Shown: positions 17,051 through 26,176, counted from the stretch's first letter. The stretch: 64,000 bases of DNA from Alphaproteobacteria bacterium (GCA_024236075.1 JACKLE010000002.1:186001-250000); one strand, 5' to 3'. The notes: generated by a model not told the origin, from the sequence alone. Program-made: numbers and translations.

Positions 17051-19582
17051 ATGAAAAAGGTCGCCGCATCTCGTGAGGGGGCGTCCCGCCGCCGCGCGGC
17101 GCGCGCGGAGCCGGACGCGCCGCTGCCGCCGCCGCTCGCCGCCTTCTTCCGCGTCCGCGGCTGGTCGCTGCGTCCGCACCAGGCCGGCGTGCTGCGGGAA
17201 GCGCGCGCGGGGCGCTCGGTGCTGCTCGTCGCGCCGACGGGCGGCGGCAAGACGCTCGGCGGCTTCCTGCCGAGCCTCGTCGCCCTTGCCGCGCCGCGCC
17301 CGGAAAGCGCGCGCGGCCTTCACACGCTCTACGTCTCGCCTCTGAAGGCGCTCGCCGCCGACATCGAGCGCAATCTCGCCGTGCCGATCGCAGAGGCGGG
17401 AATCGCGGCGCGCCTCGCCCTGCGCACGGGCGATACGCCGCCTGCGGAGCGTCAGCGCCAGATGCGCACGCCCCCGGACATTCTTCTCACGACGCCCGAG
17501 CAGCTTGCGCTCCTGATCGCGTCCGAGGGAGCCGAGCGCGTCCTCGCGAGCCTCGAGGCCGTGGTGATCGACGAGCTGCACGCGCTCGCGGGCACGAAGC
17601 GCGGCGAGCTTCTCGCGCTCGGCCTCGCGCGGCTCTCGCGCCTCGCGCCGGGCGCGCGCCGCCTCGGGCTCTCCGCGACGGTGAAGCATCCGGACGCGCT
17701 GCGGGCCTATCTCGTGCCGCAAAGGGAGGGCAGCCTCGCGCTCGCGAGCCTCGTCGAGGGCAGGCCCGGCGCGCCGCCCGATGTCGAGGTGCTCGCCTCC
17801 CGCGAGATCATTCCGTGGTCGGGCCATACCGCGCGCCACGCCATGGCCGAGGTCTACGAGCGCATCGAAGCCGCGAGCCTCACGCTCGTCTTCGTCAACA
17901 CGCGCTCGCAGGCCGAATACGCCTTTCAGGAGCTCTGGCGCCTCAACGAGCGCGCGCTGCCCATCGCGCTCCATCACGGCTCGCTCTCCGGCGAGCAGCG
18001 CCGCCGCGTCGAGGCCGCGATGGCGGCGGGCTCGCTGCGGGCCGTGGTGTGCACCTCGACGCTCGATCTCGGCATCGACTGGGGAGGGGTCGACCTCGTC
18101 ATCCATCTCGGCGCTCCCAAGGGCGCGAGCCGCCTTCTCCAGCGCATCGGGCGCGCGAACCACAGGCTCGACGAGCCCTCGCGGGCGATCCTCGTGCCCG
18201 GCAACCGCTTCGAGGCGCTCGAATGCGAGGCGGCGCGCGAGGCCGCCGTCGCGGGCACGCTCGACGGCGAGCCGCCGCGCCCCGGCGGGCTAGACGTCCT
18301 CGCCCAGCACGTTCTCGGCACCGCCTGCGCGGGGCCTTTCGACGCCGACGCTCTCTATGCGGAGGTTCGGACCGCCGCGCCCTATGCCGGGCTCGCGCGC
18401 GCGCGCTTCGACCGCGTGCTCGATTTCGTCGCCCATGGCGGCTACGCGCTCAAATCCTACGAGCAGTTCCGCCGCATCCGTAAGGGGCCGGACGGCCTCT
18501 ACCGCATCGCCCATCCCGCCGTGAAGCGCATCTACCGCATGAATGTGGGCACCATCATCGAGGCGCCGCGCATAAAGGTGCGGCTCGTGGGGCGCGCGGC
18601 GAAGACGGGCCGCCCCCTCGCGCGCGGCGGGCGCGTCCTCGGCGAGGTCGAGGAATATCTCGTCGAGACCCTGCGGCTCGGCGACACCTTCCTCTTCGCC
18701 GGCCACATCCTGCGCTTCGAGGGGCTGCGCGAGACCGAGGCGATCGTCACGCGGGCCAATGCGAGCGAGCCGATGGTGCCCTCCTGGATCGGCGGGAAGT
18801 TTCCGCTCTCGACCTTCCTCGCCGAGCGCGTGCGCGAGATCATCCACGACGAGGCCGCCTGGCCGCGTCTTCCCGCCCAGATCGCCGAATGGCTCGCGAT
18901 CCAGAAGACGCGCTCGCGCCTTCCGGGCCCGGACGATCTCCTCGTCGAGACCTTCGCGCGGGGCGAGCGCTTCCACCTCGTGACCTATCCCTTCGAGGGG
19001 CGGCTCGCGCACCAGACGCTCGGCATGCTGCTCACGCGCCGGCTCGAGCGTCTCGGCGCGCATCCCCTGGGCTTCGTCGCGAACGACTATTCCCTCGCCG
19101 TCTGGGCGCTCGAGGACATGGGCCGCCTCGACCTGGAAGCGCTCTTCGAGGAGGACATGCTGGGCGACGATCTCGAGGCCTGGCTCGCCGAGTCGGCGCT
19201 CCTGAAGCGCACCTTCCGCCAATGCGCGGTCATTGCCGGGCTCATCGAGCGCCGCTTTCCGGGCGCGGAGAAATCGGGACGCCAGGTCACCTTCTCCTCC
19301 GATCTCATCTACGACGTGCTGCGCCGGCACGAGCCCGGCCACATCCTGCTCGAGGCGGCCTACGAGGATGCGTCGCGGGGCCTTCTCGACATCGCCCGCC
19401 TCGGCATGCTTCTGAAGCGGGTGAAAGGGCGAATCGTGCATCAAAGGCTCGCGCGCGTCTCGCCCATGGCCGTGACGGCGCTGCTGGAGATCGGCCGCGT
19501 GCCGGTCCACGGCGCCGCCGGCGAGGCGCTGCTGCGCGAGGCTTCCGAGGATCTCATCGCGGAAGCCACGGGAGGCGGCTGA
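17051..19582 (+). CDS. ligase-associated DEXH-box DNA helicase (Lhr family)
   Basis: 843 residues. 3'-5' ATP-dependent helicase of the Lhr type that, in many alphaproteobacteria, is encoded with an ATP-dependent DNA ligase, an exonuclease and the phosphoesterase PdeM as a repair set. Walker A APTGGGKT is near residue 61, DExH box VVIDELHAL near 172, SAT near 215 (GLSATVKHP), helicase C motif VI QRIGRANHR near 375, and the Lhr winged-helix/core region follows. Only PdeM follows here (11 bases on); the ligase and nuclease are not in the window. ATG at 17051 directly precedes a basic stretch. Confidence 0.93.
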   Translation: MKKVAASREGASRRRAARAEPDAPLPPPLAAFFRVRGWSLRPHQAGVLREARAGRSVLLVAPTGGGKTLGGFLPSLVALAAPRPESARGLHTLYVSPLKALAADIERNLAVPIAEAGIAARLALRTGDTPPAERQRQMRTPPDILLTTPEQLALLIASEGAERVLASLEAVVIDELHALAGTKRGELLALGLARLSRLAPGARRLGLSATVKHPDALRAYLVPQREGSLALASLVEGRPGAPPDVEVLASREIIPWSGHTARHAMAEVYERIEAASLTLVFVNTRSQAEYAFQELWRLNERALPIALHHGSLSGEQRRRVEAAMAAGSLRAVVCTSTLDLGIDWGGVDLVIHLGAPKGASRLLQRIGRANHRLDEPSRAILVPGNRFEALECEAAREAAVAGTLDGEPPRPGGLDVLAQHVLGTACAGPFDADALYAEVRTAAPYAGLARARFDRVLDFVAHGGYALKSYEQFRRIRKGPDGLYRIAHPAVKRIYRMNVGTIIEAPRIKVRLVGRAAKTGRPLARGGRVLGEVEEYLVETLRLGDTFLFAGHILRFEGLRETEAIVTRANASEPMVPSWIGGKFPLSTFLAERVREIIHDEAAWPRLPAQIAEWLAIQKTRSRLPGPDDLLVETFARGERFHLVTYPFEGRLAHQTLGMLLTRRLERLGAHPLGFVANDYSLAVWALEDMGRLDLEALFEEDMLGDDLEAWLAESALLKRTFRQCAVIAGLIERRFPGAEKSGRQVTFSSDLIYDVLRRHEPGHILLEAAYEDASRGLLDIARLGMLLKRVKGRIVHQRLARVSPMAVTALLEIGRVPVHGAAGEALLREASEDLIAEATGGG

Positions 19583-19593
19583 GGGTGGAGCAC

Positions 19594-20328
19594 ATGTCGG
19601 GCAAGGCGACGGCGCTGAATCTCTCGCTGTGCGGCATGGAGCTCGCGCTCGATCCCGCGGGCGCGCTCTACGTTCCCGCCGAGCGCACGCTCGTCGTGTC
19701 GGACCTGCACCTCGAAAAGGGCTCCTATTTCGCGGCGCGCGGCCAGCCGCTGCCGCCCTATGACAGCCTCGACACGCTCGCCCGTCTGGAGGGCGCGCTC
19801 GCCCGTCACGACGTCGCGCGCGTGGTGAGCCTCGGCGACGGCTTTCACGATGCCGAAGCCGGCGTGCGGATGGCGCCGGCCGTCGCCGGGCGCCTTGCGG
19901 GCCTTCTCGCGCGCGTCGACTGTGTATGGATCGCGGGGAACCACGATCCCGCGCCGCCCGCCTTCCTGGGCGGCCGGCGCGTCGCGGAGTTCGGTCTCGG
20001 CGCGCTCGCGCTGCGCCACGAGCCGGCGCGGGGCGCGCTCGGCGAGGTGGCCGGGCATCTCCACCCCTGCGCGGGCCTGACGCTCCGTGGGCGTCGCTTG
20101 CGGCGGCGCTGCTTCGTCGCCGACGGGGAGCGCCTGCTCATGCCGGCCTTCGGCGCCTATGCGGGTGGGCTCGATGTCGGCGAGCCGGCGATCGCGGAGC
20201 TCTTCGGGCGCGGCGGCTTCACGGCGTTCCTTCTCGGGGACGCGGTCTATCCGATCCCCTCCGCGCGCCTCCTCGCGCCGGGCGAGGCCCAGCCCGCCTG
20301 GCGCCTTTCGGGCGGCCTCAGCGGATGA
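19594..20328 (+). CDS. pdeM: ligase-associated DNA damage response endonuclease/phosphoesterase PdeM
   Basis: 244 residues, calcineurin-like metallophosphoesterase. Metal-binding motifs in order: SDLHLEKG near residue 33, GDGFHD near 85, GNHD near 112 and GHLHP near 150. The start at 19594 is preceded by GGGTGGAG. It lies 11 bases after the helicase stop, so the two are one transcription unit. Its 3' end overlaps the convergent DUF3429 gene by 11 bases. Confidence 0.9.
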   Translation: MSGKATALNLSLCGMELALDPAGALYVPAERTLVVSDLHLEKGSYFAARGQPLPPYDSLDTLARLEGALARHDVARVVSLGDGFHDAEAGVRMAPAVAGRLAGLLARVDCVWIAGNHDPAPPAFLGGRRVAEFGLGALALRHEPARGALGEVAGHLHPCAGLTLRGRRLRRRCFVADGERLLMPAFGAYAGGLDVGEPAIAELFGRGGFTAFLLGDAVYPIPSARLLAPGEAQPAWRLSGGLSG

Positions 20329-20839
20329 GGAGCGCGGCGAGGCTCGCGCCGAGCGCGCCGACGACGAGGACCGTCAGCGGCACCCTGAGGCCGGGATACC
20401 AGGCCGGCGCTCCGCCGCGCGCCGTGAGGCGCAGATCGGAGACGAGAAGGGCGAGGAAGGCGGCGATGAGAATGCCGAGCTGGATCGCGCGGTCCTCGAC
20501 CGTGAGCACGCCCCAGACGAGGAGCGCGGGAACGACCGAGACGGCGAGCGAGGCGAAGCCGGGTCCCGGCGCGGCCGCCATGGCGAGGCCCCAGCGCACG
20601 CCGCCGATGAAGACGAGAAGCAGCGCGCCGAGCATGATCTCGGTGCCGATGGCGAAGGATTTGAGGCCCGCATCGCCGAGCCAAGCGGCGACCGCGAGGA
20701 CGACGATGGGCAGCGCTCCGAGATAGCCGAGCGCCGCGGCGGGCTGGGGGATCGGATGGGATGTGCCGCCGGGCGCCGGCCCGACCGCAGGCGGAACGTC
20801 CTTGGGCACGTCGCGCAGGAATGTCGCAGCTTCGCTCAT
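20318..20839 (-). CDS. DUF3429 family membrane protein
   Basis: 173 residues with about five hydrophobic segments after a Pro-rich cytoplasmic N-terminus (PQPAAALGYLGALPIVVLAVAAWL; IMLGALLLVFIGGVRWGLAM; LAVSVVPALLVWGVLTV; LGILIAAFLALLVSDL; PLTVLVVGALGASLAALLI). The LGYLGALPF-like start and FIGGVRWGLAM are hallmarks of DUF3429. Function unknown. The reading frame runs far upstream; the ATG at 20839 fits because it follows GGGAGG. The stop lies inside the convergent pdeM end. Confidence 0.82.
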   Translation of the reverse strand: MSEAATFLRDVPKDVPPAVGPAPGGTSHPIPQPAAALGYLGALPIVVLAVAAWLGDAGLKSFAIGTEIMLGALLLVFIGGVRWGLAMAAAPGPGFASLAVSVVPALLVWGVLTVEDRAIQLGILIAAFLALLVSDLRLTARGGAPAWYPGLRVPLTVLVVGALGASLAALLIR

Positions 20840-20943
20840 GGCTGGCCTCCCGACCGAGGGCGCTGAGATCGCAACATGACGCAACGTGGCTAAGGTGGGA
20901 CGGGCGGAGGCGGGCGGCAACGCGCCCGAGAGTCGCAGCCGGC

Positions 20944-21735
20944 TCAGCGCTGCCGCAGGGCGAGGTTGGCGACGAAGCCGAGCGCGGCGGCGAGCGCGAT
21001 GACGATGAGGCCGTAGAGATAGGGCAGGTCGTGCGCGAGACGGTAGATCGTGCGCTCGAGCCCGGTCTTGTCGATCTGGAACGAGAAGGTCTGCGCGTCG
21101 AGAATCCTGCCGTCCTGCATGAGATAGACGGTGCCGTCGTAATTGCCGACGGGCGCGTTGGCGGGGATCGGGATCTGCGTGTGGAAGAGATTGGCGCGCA
21201 GGATCACGCTGCCGGACGCCTCCATGTAGAGGCCTTCCTCGCTCTTGCGCCGGACGAGCGCCTCCTCGTAGGGCCGGAAGGCGAGGGGGCCGGCTCCCGC
21301 ATCCGAGACGCTCGTGCCGGAGACCGGCCGGGGATTGAGAAATTCCGCGCCGATCCCGTGGCGGCGCAGGCGCGGGCGCGAGGCGATCTCGAGGAGCGGG
21401 CGGTTCGAGGCCACGAAATAGTAGCTCGGCATCGGCTCGAAGGTCACCGCGTGGCGGTTCACGAAGATGCCGGCGACGCGCTCCTTCTTGCGCACGGTGA
21501 TGGGATAGGAGGGGCCTCGCACCACGAGCACGATGTCGTGGCGCGTCGTGATGATGGGATCGTCCGACTCGAAGGTCCCGTAGCAGAGGATCTGCGTCCC
21601 CGTGAAGCTCGAGGTGATGGCTATGGCGTGCTCGGAGAGATCGACCAGCACCGAATCGGCGCGGGCGGGCGCGGCCGCGAGGGCGACGCCGAGGAGCGAC
21701 GCGGCGAGCGCCGCGATGCCGCGCGCCGTTCCCAT
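20944..21735 (-). CDS. TIGR02186 family membrane-anchored periplasmic protein
   Basis: 263 residues: cleavable signal peptide (IAALAASLLGVALAAAPARA), a periplasmic domain beginning DSVLVDLSEHAIAITSSFTG and one C-terminal membrane helix (YGLIVIALAAALGFVANLAL). This is the TIGR02186 family, unknown in function but regularly found next to a TauE/SafE permease, as here. Its ATG overlaps the TauE stop by one base (TGATG), so the pair is translationally coupled and probably forms one membrane complex. Followed, 104 bases later, by the DUF3429 gene on the same strand. Confidence 0.88.
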   Translation of the reverse strand: MGTARGIAALAASLLGVALAAAPARADSVLVDLSEHAIAITSSFTGTQILCYGTFESDDPIITTRHDIVLVVRGPSYPITVRKKERVAGIFVNRHAVTFEPMPSYYFVASNRPLLEIASRPRLRRHGIGAEFLNPRPVSGTSVSDAGAGPLAFRPYEEALVRRKSEEGLYMEASGSVILRANLFHTQIPIPANAPVGNYDGTVYLMQDGRILDAQTFSFQIDKTGLERTIYRLAHDLPYLYGLIVIALAAALGFVANLALRQR

Positions 21736-22649
21736 CAGCCGAGGCCCGCGCTGGTGAGGTCGTAGAGGTCGGCGGGCGTCGCGAAGAGATCGAAGGCGAG
21801 CCTCCCCGAGACGAGGAGGACGAGAAGCGCGAGGAGCGCGCGCAGCTGCGCCCCGATGAGCTTGGCGCCGGCCCGCACGCCGAACTCGGCGCCGACGACG
21901 CCGCCCACGATGAGGATGAGCGCGAGCACGCCGTCGACCGCCTGGTGGTTGATCGCGTGCATGTACGAGTTGAAGGCCGTGATGAAGATAATCTGGAAGA
22001 GCGAGGTGCCCACGACCACATTCGTCGGCATACGGAGAAGATAGATCATGGCGGGCACCATGACGAAGCCCCCGCCGACGCCCATGATGGCCGCGAGCAC
22101 GCCCACGAGCATGCCGATCAGCAAAGGCGGGATGACGCTGATGTAGAGCTTGGAGCGGCGGAAGCGCATCTTGAAGGGCAGCGCGTGGAACCAGGCATGG
22201 TGGCCGCCGCGCCCGCGCCCGCCGCGGCGCTCGGCGCGCAGCGCGTTGACGCTCTCCCACATCATGAGCCCGCCGATGACGCCGAGGAACACGACGTAGA
22301 CGAGCGAGATGAAGAGGTCGATCTGGCCGAGGCGCTGGAGATAGTCGAAGAGCAGGATGCCGAAGACCGAGCCGACGATGCCGCCCGCGAGCAGCACGAA
22401 GCCCATGCGGAAATCGACGCTGCCGCGCCGCGTATGGGCGATGGCGCCGGAGATCGAGGAGGCGATGATCTGGTTGAGCCCGGTGCCCACCGCGACGGGC
22501 GGGGGAACGCCGTAGAAGATGAGGAGCGGCGTCAGCAGGAAGCCGCCGCCGACGCCGAACATGCCCGACAGGAACCCCACCGCCCCCCCCAGCCCGAGCA
22601 AGAGGAGGATGTTCGCGGACATCTCCGCTATGGGGAGATAGATCTGCAT
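21735..22649 (-). CDS. TauE/SafE family sulfite/organosulfonate-type exporter
   Basis: 304 residues, eight predicted membrane helices in two homologous halves; each half opens with the family repeat (GFLSGMFGVGGGFLLTPLL and GVLAAIMGVGGGFVMVPAM). The TauE/SafE family moves sulfoacetate, sulfite or related anions outward; the real substrate here is unknown. I start at the ATG at 22649 (MQIYLPIAEMS), typical for this subgroup, although the frame is open to 22760. Its stop overlaps the TIGR02186 start. Confidence 0.9.
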   Translation of the reverse strand: MQIYLPIAEMSANILLLLGLGGAVGFLSGMFGVGGGFLLTPLLIFYGVPPPVAVGTGLNQIIASSISGAIAHTRRGSVDFRMGFVLLAGGIVGSVFGILLFDYLQRLGQIDLFISLVYVVFLGVIGGLMMWESVNALRAERRGGRGRGGHHAWFHALPFKMRFRRSKLYISVIPPLLIGMLVGVLAAIMGVGGGFVMVPAMIYLLRMPTNVVVGTSLFQIIFITAFNSYMHAINHQAVDGVLALILIVGGVVGAEFGVRAGAKLIGAQLRALLALLVLLVSGRLAFDLFATPADLYDLTSAGLG

Positions 22650-22900
22650 GCCGCGGCGTGCCGTCGCCTTCGGGAAAGGTCCGCGACGTGTGGGACGAGA
22701 CCCCGGCGGCGGTCGTGGCCGCCGCTCATGACCCCGTTCATGTTCGAGGGGACCTGCCAATGGAAGCGACCCTGGCGCCCCGGGCGCCGAGGTCCCGCCG
22801 TGGGTAGCACGCGCGTCGCCTCTTGCCTAGAGCGGCCGCGCGTGGGGCCGCGGAACATTTTTCGCCGGCGCGCCGGCGCGGGGGCGTTCCGGTCCGCGCG

Positions 22901-25873
22901 TCAGGGCGCGCTCGGCGCGGCGAGGCGTCCCTCGATCTCCGCCGTGAGACCGTCCGGCACGGCGAGGCCCTGGTCCGTCGCATAGGCGCGCAGGGCGTCG
23001 AGCGTGCGCTGATCGAAGAGACCGTCCGCAGGCCCCGTATAGAAGCCGAGATCCTTGAGGCGCGACTGGAGGTGCGTGATCTCCTCGCTCGACACCGCAT
23101 CGGCGGCCGGCGTCGGCTCGTCATTGGCCTCGGGCTCGGCCGGAGCGGGCTTCCACTTCGCGACCTCGGCGTCGAGGCGCGCGAGCGTGTCGGCCGTGAG
23201 GCGCTTGGCGACGTCGTTGCGCTGGACGGCCGCGTCCGCATCTCCCCGCGAGGCGGCGATCGCGTACCAGCGATAGGCGCCTTCCGGATCGGGCGCGCCG
23301 AGCCGACCGCCCGCCAATATGACGGCGAGATTGTACATAGCGTCGGTCACGCCCTGGTCGGCCGAGCGGCGGAACCAGGAGGCCGCCGTCTTCCAGTCCT
23401 CGGCGACGCCCTTGCCGCTCGCATAGAGGACGCCGAGATTGTACATCGCCTTGGTGTTGCCGCTCTTGGCCGCCTCCTCGTAGAAGCGCCGCGCGGCCTT
23501 GACGTCCGCATCCACGTAGCGCCCGTTCTCGTAGAAGATCGCGAGGCGGTACTGCGCCGGCGCATAGCCCCGGTCGGCGGCATCCTTCAGAAGCTCAATG
23601 CCGCGCGGCAGATTGCGCACCACGCCGCCGCGTTCCTGCAGATAGACGAGGGCGGCCGCGTAGCGCTCCTTCGCCGAAAGCGGCGCGACGAGCACGGGCG
23701 AGCCCGATGCGAGCGGCGGCTGAGCCGGCGACGGGGCATCGTCCGCCGTCGGAGCAGGCGCGGGTCCGTCGGCGACCAGGGGCGGCGCGGAGCTGTCGGG
23801 CTCCGACGGATCGGCGGCCGGCGACGCGTCGGTCGCGTCCGCGGCGGAGCTCGGATCCGGCCGCACCGCCTCGGCGACGGGAGCCTTCGGCGTCGGGCCC
23901 GAATCGCGCGGGGAGAAGAGCGGCCCGACGATGAACCAGCCCACGACGAGAAGCGCCGCGGCGACGCCCAGGATGAGCAGGACGAGGATGAGGGGATTGC
24001 CGCTCGTCTCCTCGTCGCCCTCGGCCTCCTCGGCGCGCTCCTCCGCATGGCGGGGCGCGCGTCCCTTGAAGAGGTTCTTCGACTGGGCGGCCTGGGCGAC
24101 GCGGCGCGCCTCGGCGAGAAAATGATCGCCCTCCGGAACGGGCCGGTCGCCGGTGCGCGGTCCGGGCGGAATGAGGTCCACGAGCGAGGCGATGTCGCGC
24201 GCCGCCGAATCGCCGTCCCCCGCCTTGTCGTCGGCCGGCCCGCTGCGAAGCACGGGCTCCTCGGCGTCGAACGGCTTCGCCGCGCCCGCCGGGGGGGCCT
24301 GCGTCGGCTGGCGCACGAAGCCCGCAAGCGATTCCTCGTCTCTATCTTCCGCGCGCGTCGCGGCGAGATCCGAATCGAGCACGTCCTCGTCGACCGCGGA
24401 CGATTCGTCGTCGTCCTCCTCGACGAGATCGTCGAGCATGTCCTCGATCTCCGGCTCGACGGGCGGCATCGCCGCGACCGGCGGCGGCTCGAAGCGGGGC
24501 GGAGGGGGGATGTGCGCCTCGGGCCTCGGCGGAGGCGCGTCGTCGCCTTCGGAAAGGCGGCGCTCCTCGAGCGCGACGAGCTTTTCGAGGAGGCGCTCGA
24601 TTCGCGCATCGTTCTCGGCGATGGCGCCCGCCTGGCGCTTCTCACCCTCGTCCACGCGCGTGCGCAGGGCGTCGACCGAGGCGCTGACGCCGGCGACGGC
24701 ATCCTTGGCCTCGTTGCGGATCTCGGCGAGCCGCCCGCTCAGCTCCTTGGTGCGCGCCTCGAGGCCGCGCTCGGCGCGGGCGAAGAGCTCGCCGAACTTC
24801 TCGTCGAGCTCCTCGACGGACCGCTTATGGCGCTCGGCGGCGGAATCGATCCGCCCAGAGAGCTCGACGAGCGTCTTCTCGAGCGCCTGCTCGAGCTCGC
24901 CCATCAGGCGGTCGGTGATGTCGCCCTTGAGCGCGGCGAGATCCTTGTGCTGAACGGAAGAGGCGGCCTCGGCGCGCGCCTCCTGCGCCGCGCTCTCGAG
25001 AGCCTCCAGGCGCGCCTTCTGCTCGGCGAGCGCCGTGAGCGCATCCTCCCGCGCGCGGTCGAGCGCCGACGAAATCTCGACGAGGCGCTCGGCGCCGCCG
25101 CCGCCCTCCGCGGGCGGATTCCCGGTCGTCAGATCCTCGATCCGGGCGGCGAGCTTCGCCACTTCCTGCTCGACGGTGCGAAGCGTGGTCGCGCGCCTGA
25201 GGTCGAGCGAGTCGACGCGGTCGGCAAGGCCGGCCACGCGCGCCGAAAGCGCGGTCATGGCCTCCTCGCGCGCGCCGCCTCCCTCGCCGCCGGACTCCTC
25301 GAGCTCCTGCAGCGCCTTCCTGAGCTCGGCGACATTGGTGTTGTTGCGCCGCTCGGCCGCCTCGACGTGCTTGGCCAGCGTGCGCAGCGCCTTTTCGAGG
25401 GGACCGATTCGGGCCTCGACGCCCTCGGGAGTCGCCTGGCGCTCGATCGCCTTCACATGCTGGACCGCGCGGCGGACGGTGGTCTCCGCGGCCTTGAGGC
25501 GCTCCTCCTGGCGCGCGGTCTCGCGGTCGCGCTCGTCCTCGCTGCGCGCGAGCCGCCGGATGACGCCGTCCACGGCCTGGTCGATTCCCGAGATGGTGAG
25601 GGTCGAGCGGCGGTCGAGGGCGTCGATGCGGCGGGCGATCTCGCGCACCTCCTCGACGAGGTTCTCGGGCTGCGCGCCGGGCGCCTCGGCGGCACGCGGC
25701 CGGGTGCGCGCGAGCACCTCGCGCTCCAGCCATTCCGCCAGGGTGAGGCCGGCCGCGCGCGCGGCACGCTCGGCGGCCGCCCGCACGTCGGGATCGATGC
25801 CGTCGATGCTCCAATGATCCTCGCCGGTCATCGGCCTTTGCGCTTGTGTGTTCTGCACAGGGAGCCCACCCAT
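22901..25873 (-). CDS. PodJ-like polarity/localization factor: coiled coil, membrane helix, SEL1 repeats, peptidoglycan-binding domain
   Basis: 990 residues. Order: short N-terminal motif (DHWSIDGIDPDVRAAAERAARAAGLT), long coiled coil (about residues 60-470), acidic Asp/Glu linker (about 480-540), single membrane helix (about 625-650, ILVLLILGVAAALLVVGWFI), Pro/Ala/Asp-rich periplasmic linker, three to four SEL1 repeats (about 725-890, e.g. AMYNLGVLYASGKGV) and a C-terminal peptidoglycan-binding domain (about 925-985, LQSRLKDLGFYTGPADGLFD). This is the PodJ layout; such proteins mark a cell pole. An in-frame ATG at 25831 is a possible start; the family's conserved sequence begins just after it. 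Confidence 0.88.
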   Translation of the reverse strand: MGGLPVQNTQAQRPMTGEDHWSIDGIDPDVRAAAERAARAAGLTLAEWLEREVLARTRPRAAEAPGAQPENLVEEVREIARRIDALDRRSTLTISGIDQAVDGVIRRLARSEDERDRETARQEERLKAAETTVRRAVQHVKAIERQATPEGVEARIGPLEKALRTLAKHVEAAERRNNTNVAELRKALQELEESGGEGGGAREEAMTALSARVAGLADRVDSLDLRRATTLRTVEQEVAKLAARIEDLTTGNPPAEGGGGAERLVEISSALDRAREDALTALAEQKARLEALESAAQEARAEAASSVQHKDLAALKGDITDRLMGELEQALEKTLVELSGRIDSAAERHKRSVEELDEKFGELFARAERGLEARTKELSGRLAEIRNEAKDAVAGVSASVDALRTRVDEGEKRQAGAIAENDARIERLLEKLVALEERRLSEGDDAPPPRPEAHIPPPPRFEPPPVAAMPPVEPEIEDMLDDLVEEDDDESSAVDEDVLDSDLAATRAEDRDEESLAGFVRQPTQAPPAGAAKPFDAEEPVLRSGPADDKAGDGDSAARDIASLVDLIPPGPRTGDRPVPEGDHFLAEARRVAQAAQSKNLFKGRAPRHAEERAEEAEGDEETSGNPLILVLLILGVAAALLVVGWFIVGPLFSPRDSGPTPKAPVAEAVRPDPSSAADATDASPAADPSEPDSSAPPLVADGPAPAPTADDAPSPAQPPLASGSPVLVAPLSAKERYAAALVYLQERGGVVRNLPRGIELLKDAADRGYAPAQYRLAIFYENGRYVDADVKAARRFYEEAAKSGNTKAMYNLGVLYASGKGVAEDWKTAASWFRRSADQGVTDAMYNLAVILAGGRLGAPDPEGAYRWYAIAASRGDADAAVQRNDVAKRLTADTLARLDAEVAKWKPAPAEPEANDEPTPAADAVSSEEITHLQSRLKDLGFYTGPADGLFDQRTLDALRAYATDQGLAVPDGLTAEIEGRLAAPSAP

Positions 25874-26176
25874 CCCTTGGAGTCGACCCTACGATGTCGA
25901 CCCCAATCTAGTGGCATAGTTGCGACCCTGTCACAAGATATAGGCGTACGTCACTTGTGGATTGCCCGGTCACCCGCAGGATTCCGCGGTTTTGCTCCGC
26001 TGCAAGCTTGCCTTCGGAGGACGGGGCACGGCAAGCCGGCGATTCGTTCAGGTTGACCATTACGTTAACGTCAAGTACGCTCCTTCCGTCACGGCCGCCG
26101 CTCCGTCTGCCTTCCGGAGAGATAGTCTGCTAGGCTCGGCCGTCTCGCGTATCCAGTCGCAGCCCCCCGGACCTGG
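25874..26176. other. 303-base divergent control region between the PodJ-like gene and the MerR operon
   Basis: No gene seen. The left part carries two exact GTCGACCC copies 14 bases apart (25882-25889, 25896-25903) and a GCGACCC at 25922-25928, upstream of the PodJ-like gene. The right part carries the palindromic operator of the MerR gene. Between them (25980-26040) nothing stands out. Confidence 0.6.
26053..26081 (+). promoter_or_regulatory. LiuR/MerR-type operator within the promoter of the acyl-CoA oxidation operon
   Basis: TTGACC (26053-26058, -35-like) is followed by the perfect palindrome ACGTTAACGT (26062-26071), flanked by a wider inverted repeat TTGAC...GTCAA (26053-26057 and 26070-26074). 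TACGCT (26076-26081) is a plausible -10, leaving a 17-base spacer that contains the palindrome. MerR proteins bind such dyads between -35 and -10, and ACGTTAACGT-like palindromes are known for LiuR regulons. The gene directly downstream is a LiuR-like MerR protein, so autoregulation is likely. Confidence 0.7.

Noticed and set aside
22823..26056. 1077-codon plus-strand frame antisense to the PodJ-like gene
   Set aside because: Arg/Ala/Leu/Gly-biased composition with no motifs; the opposite strand encodes a protein with several recognised domains.
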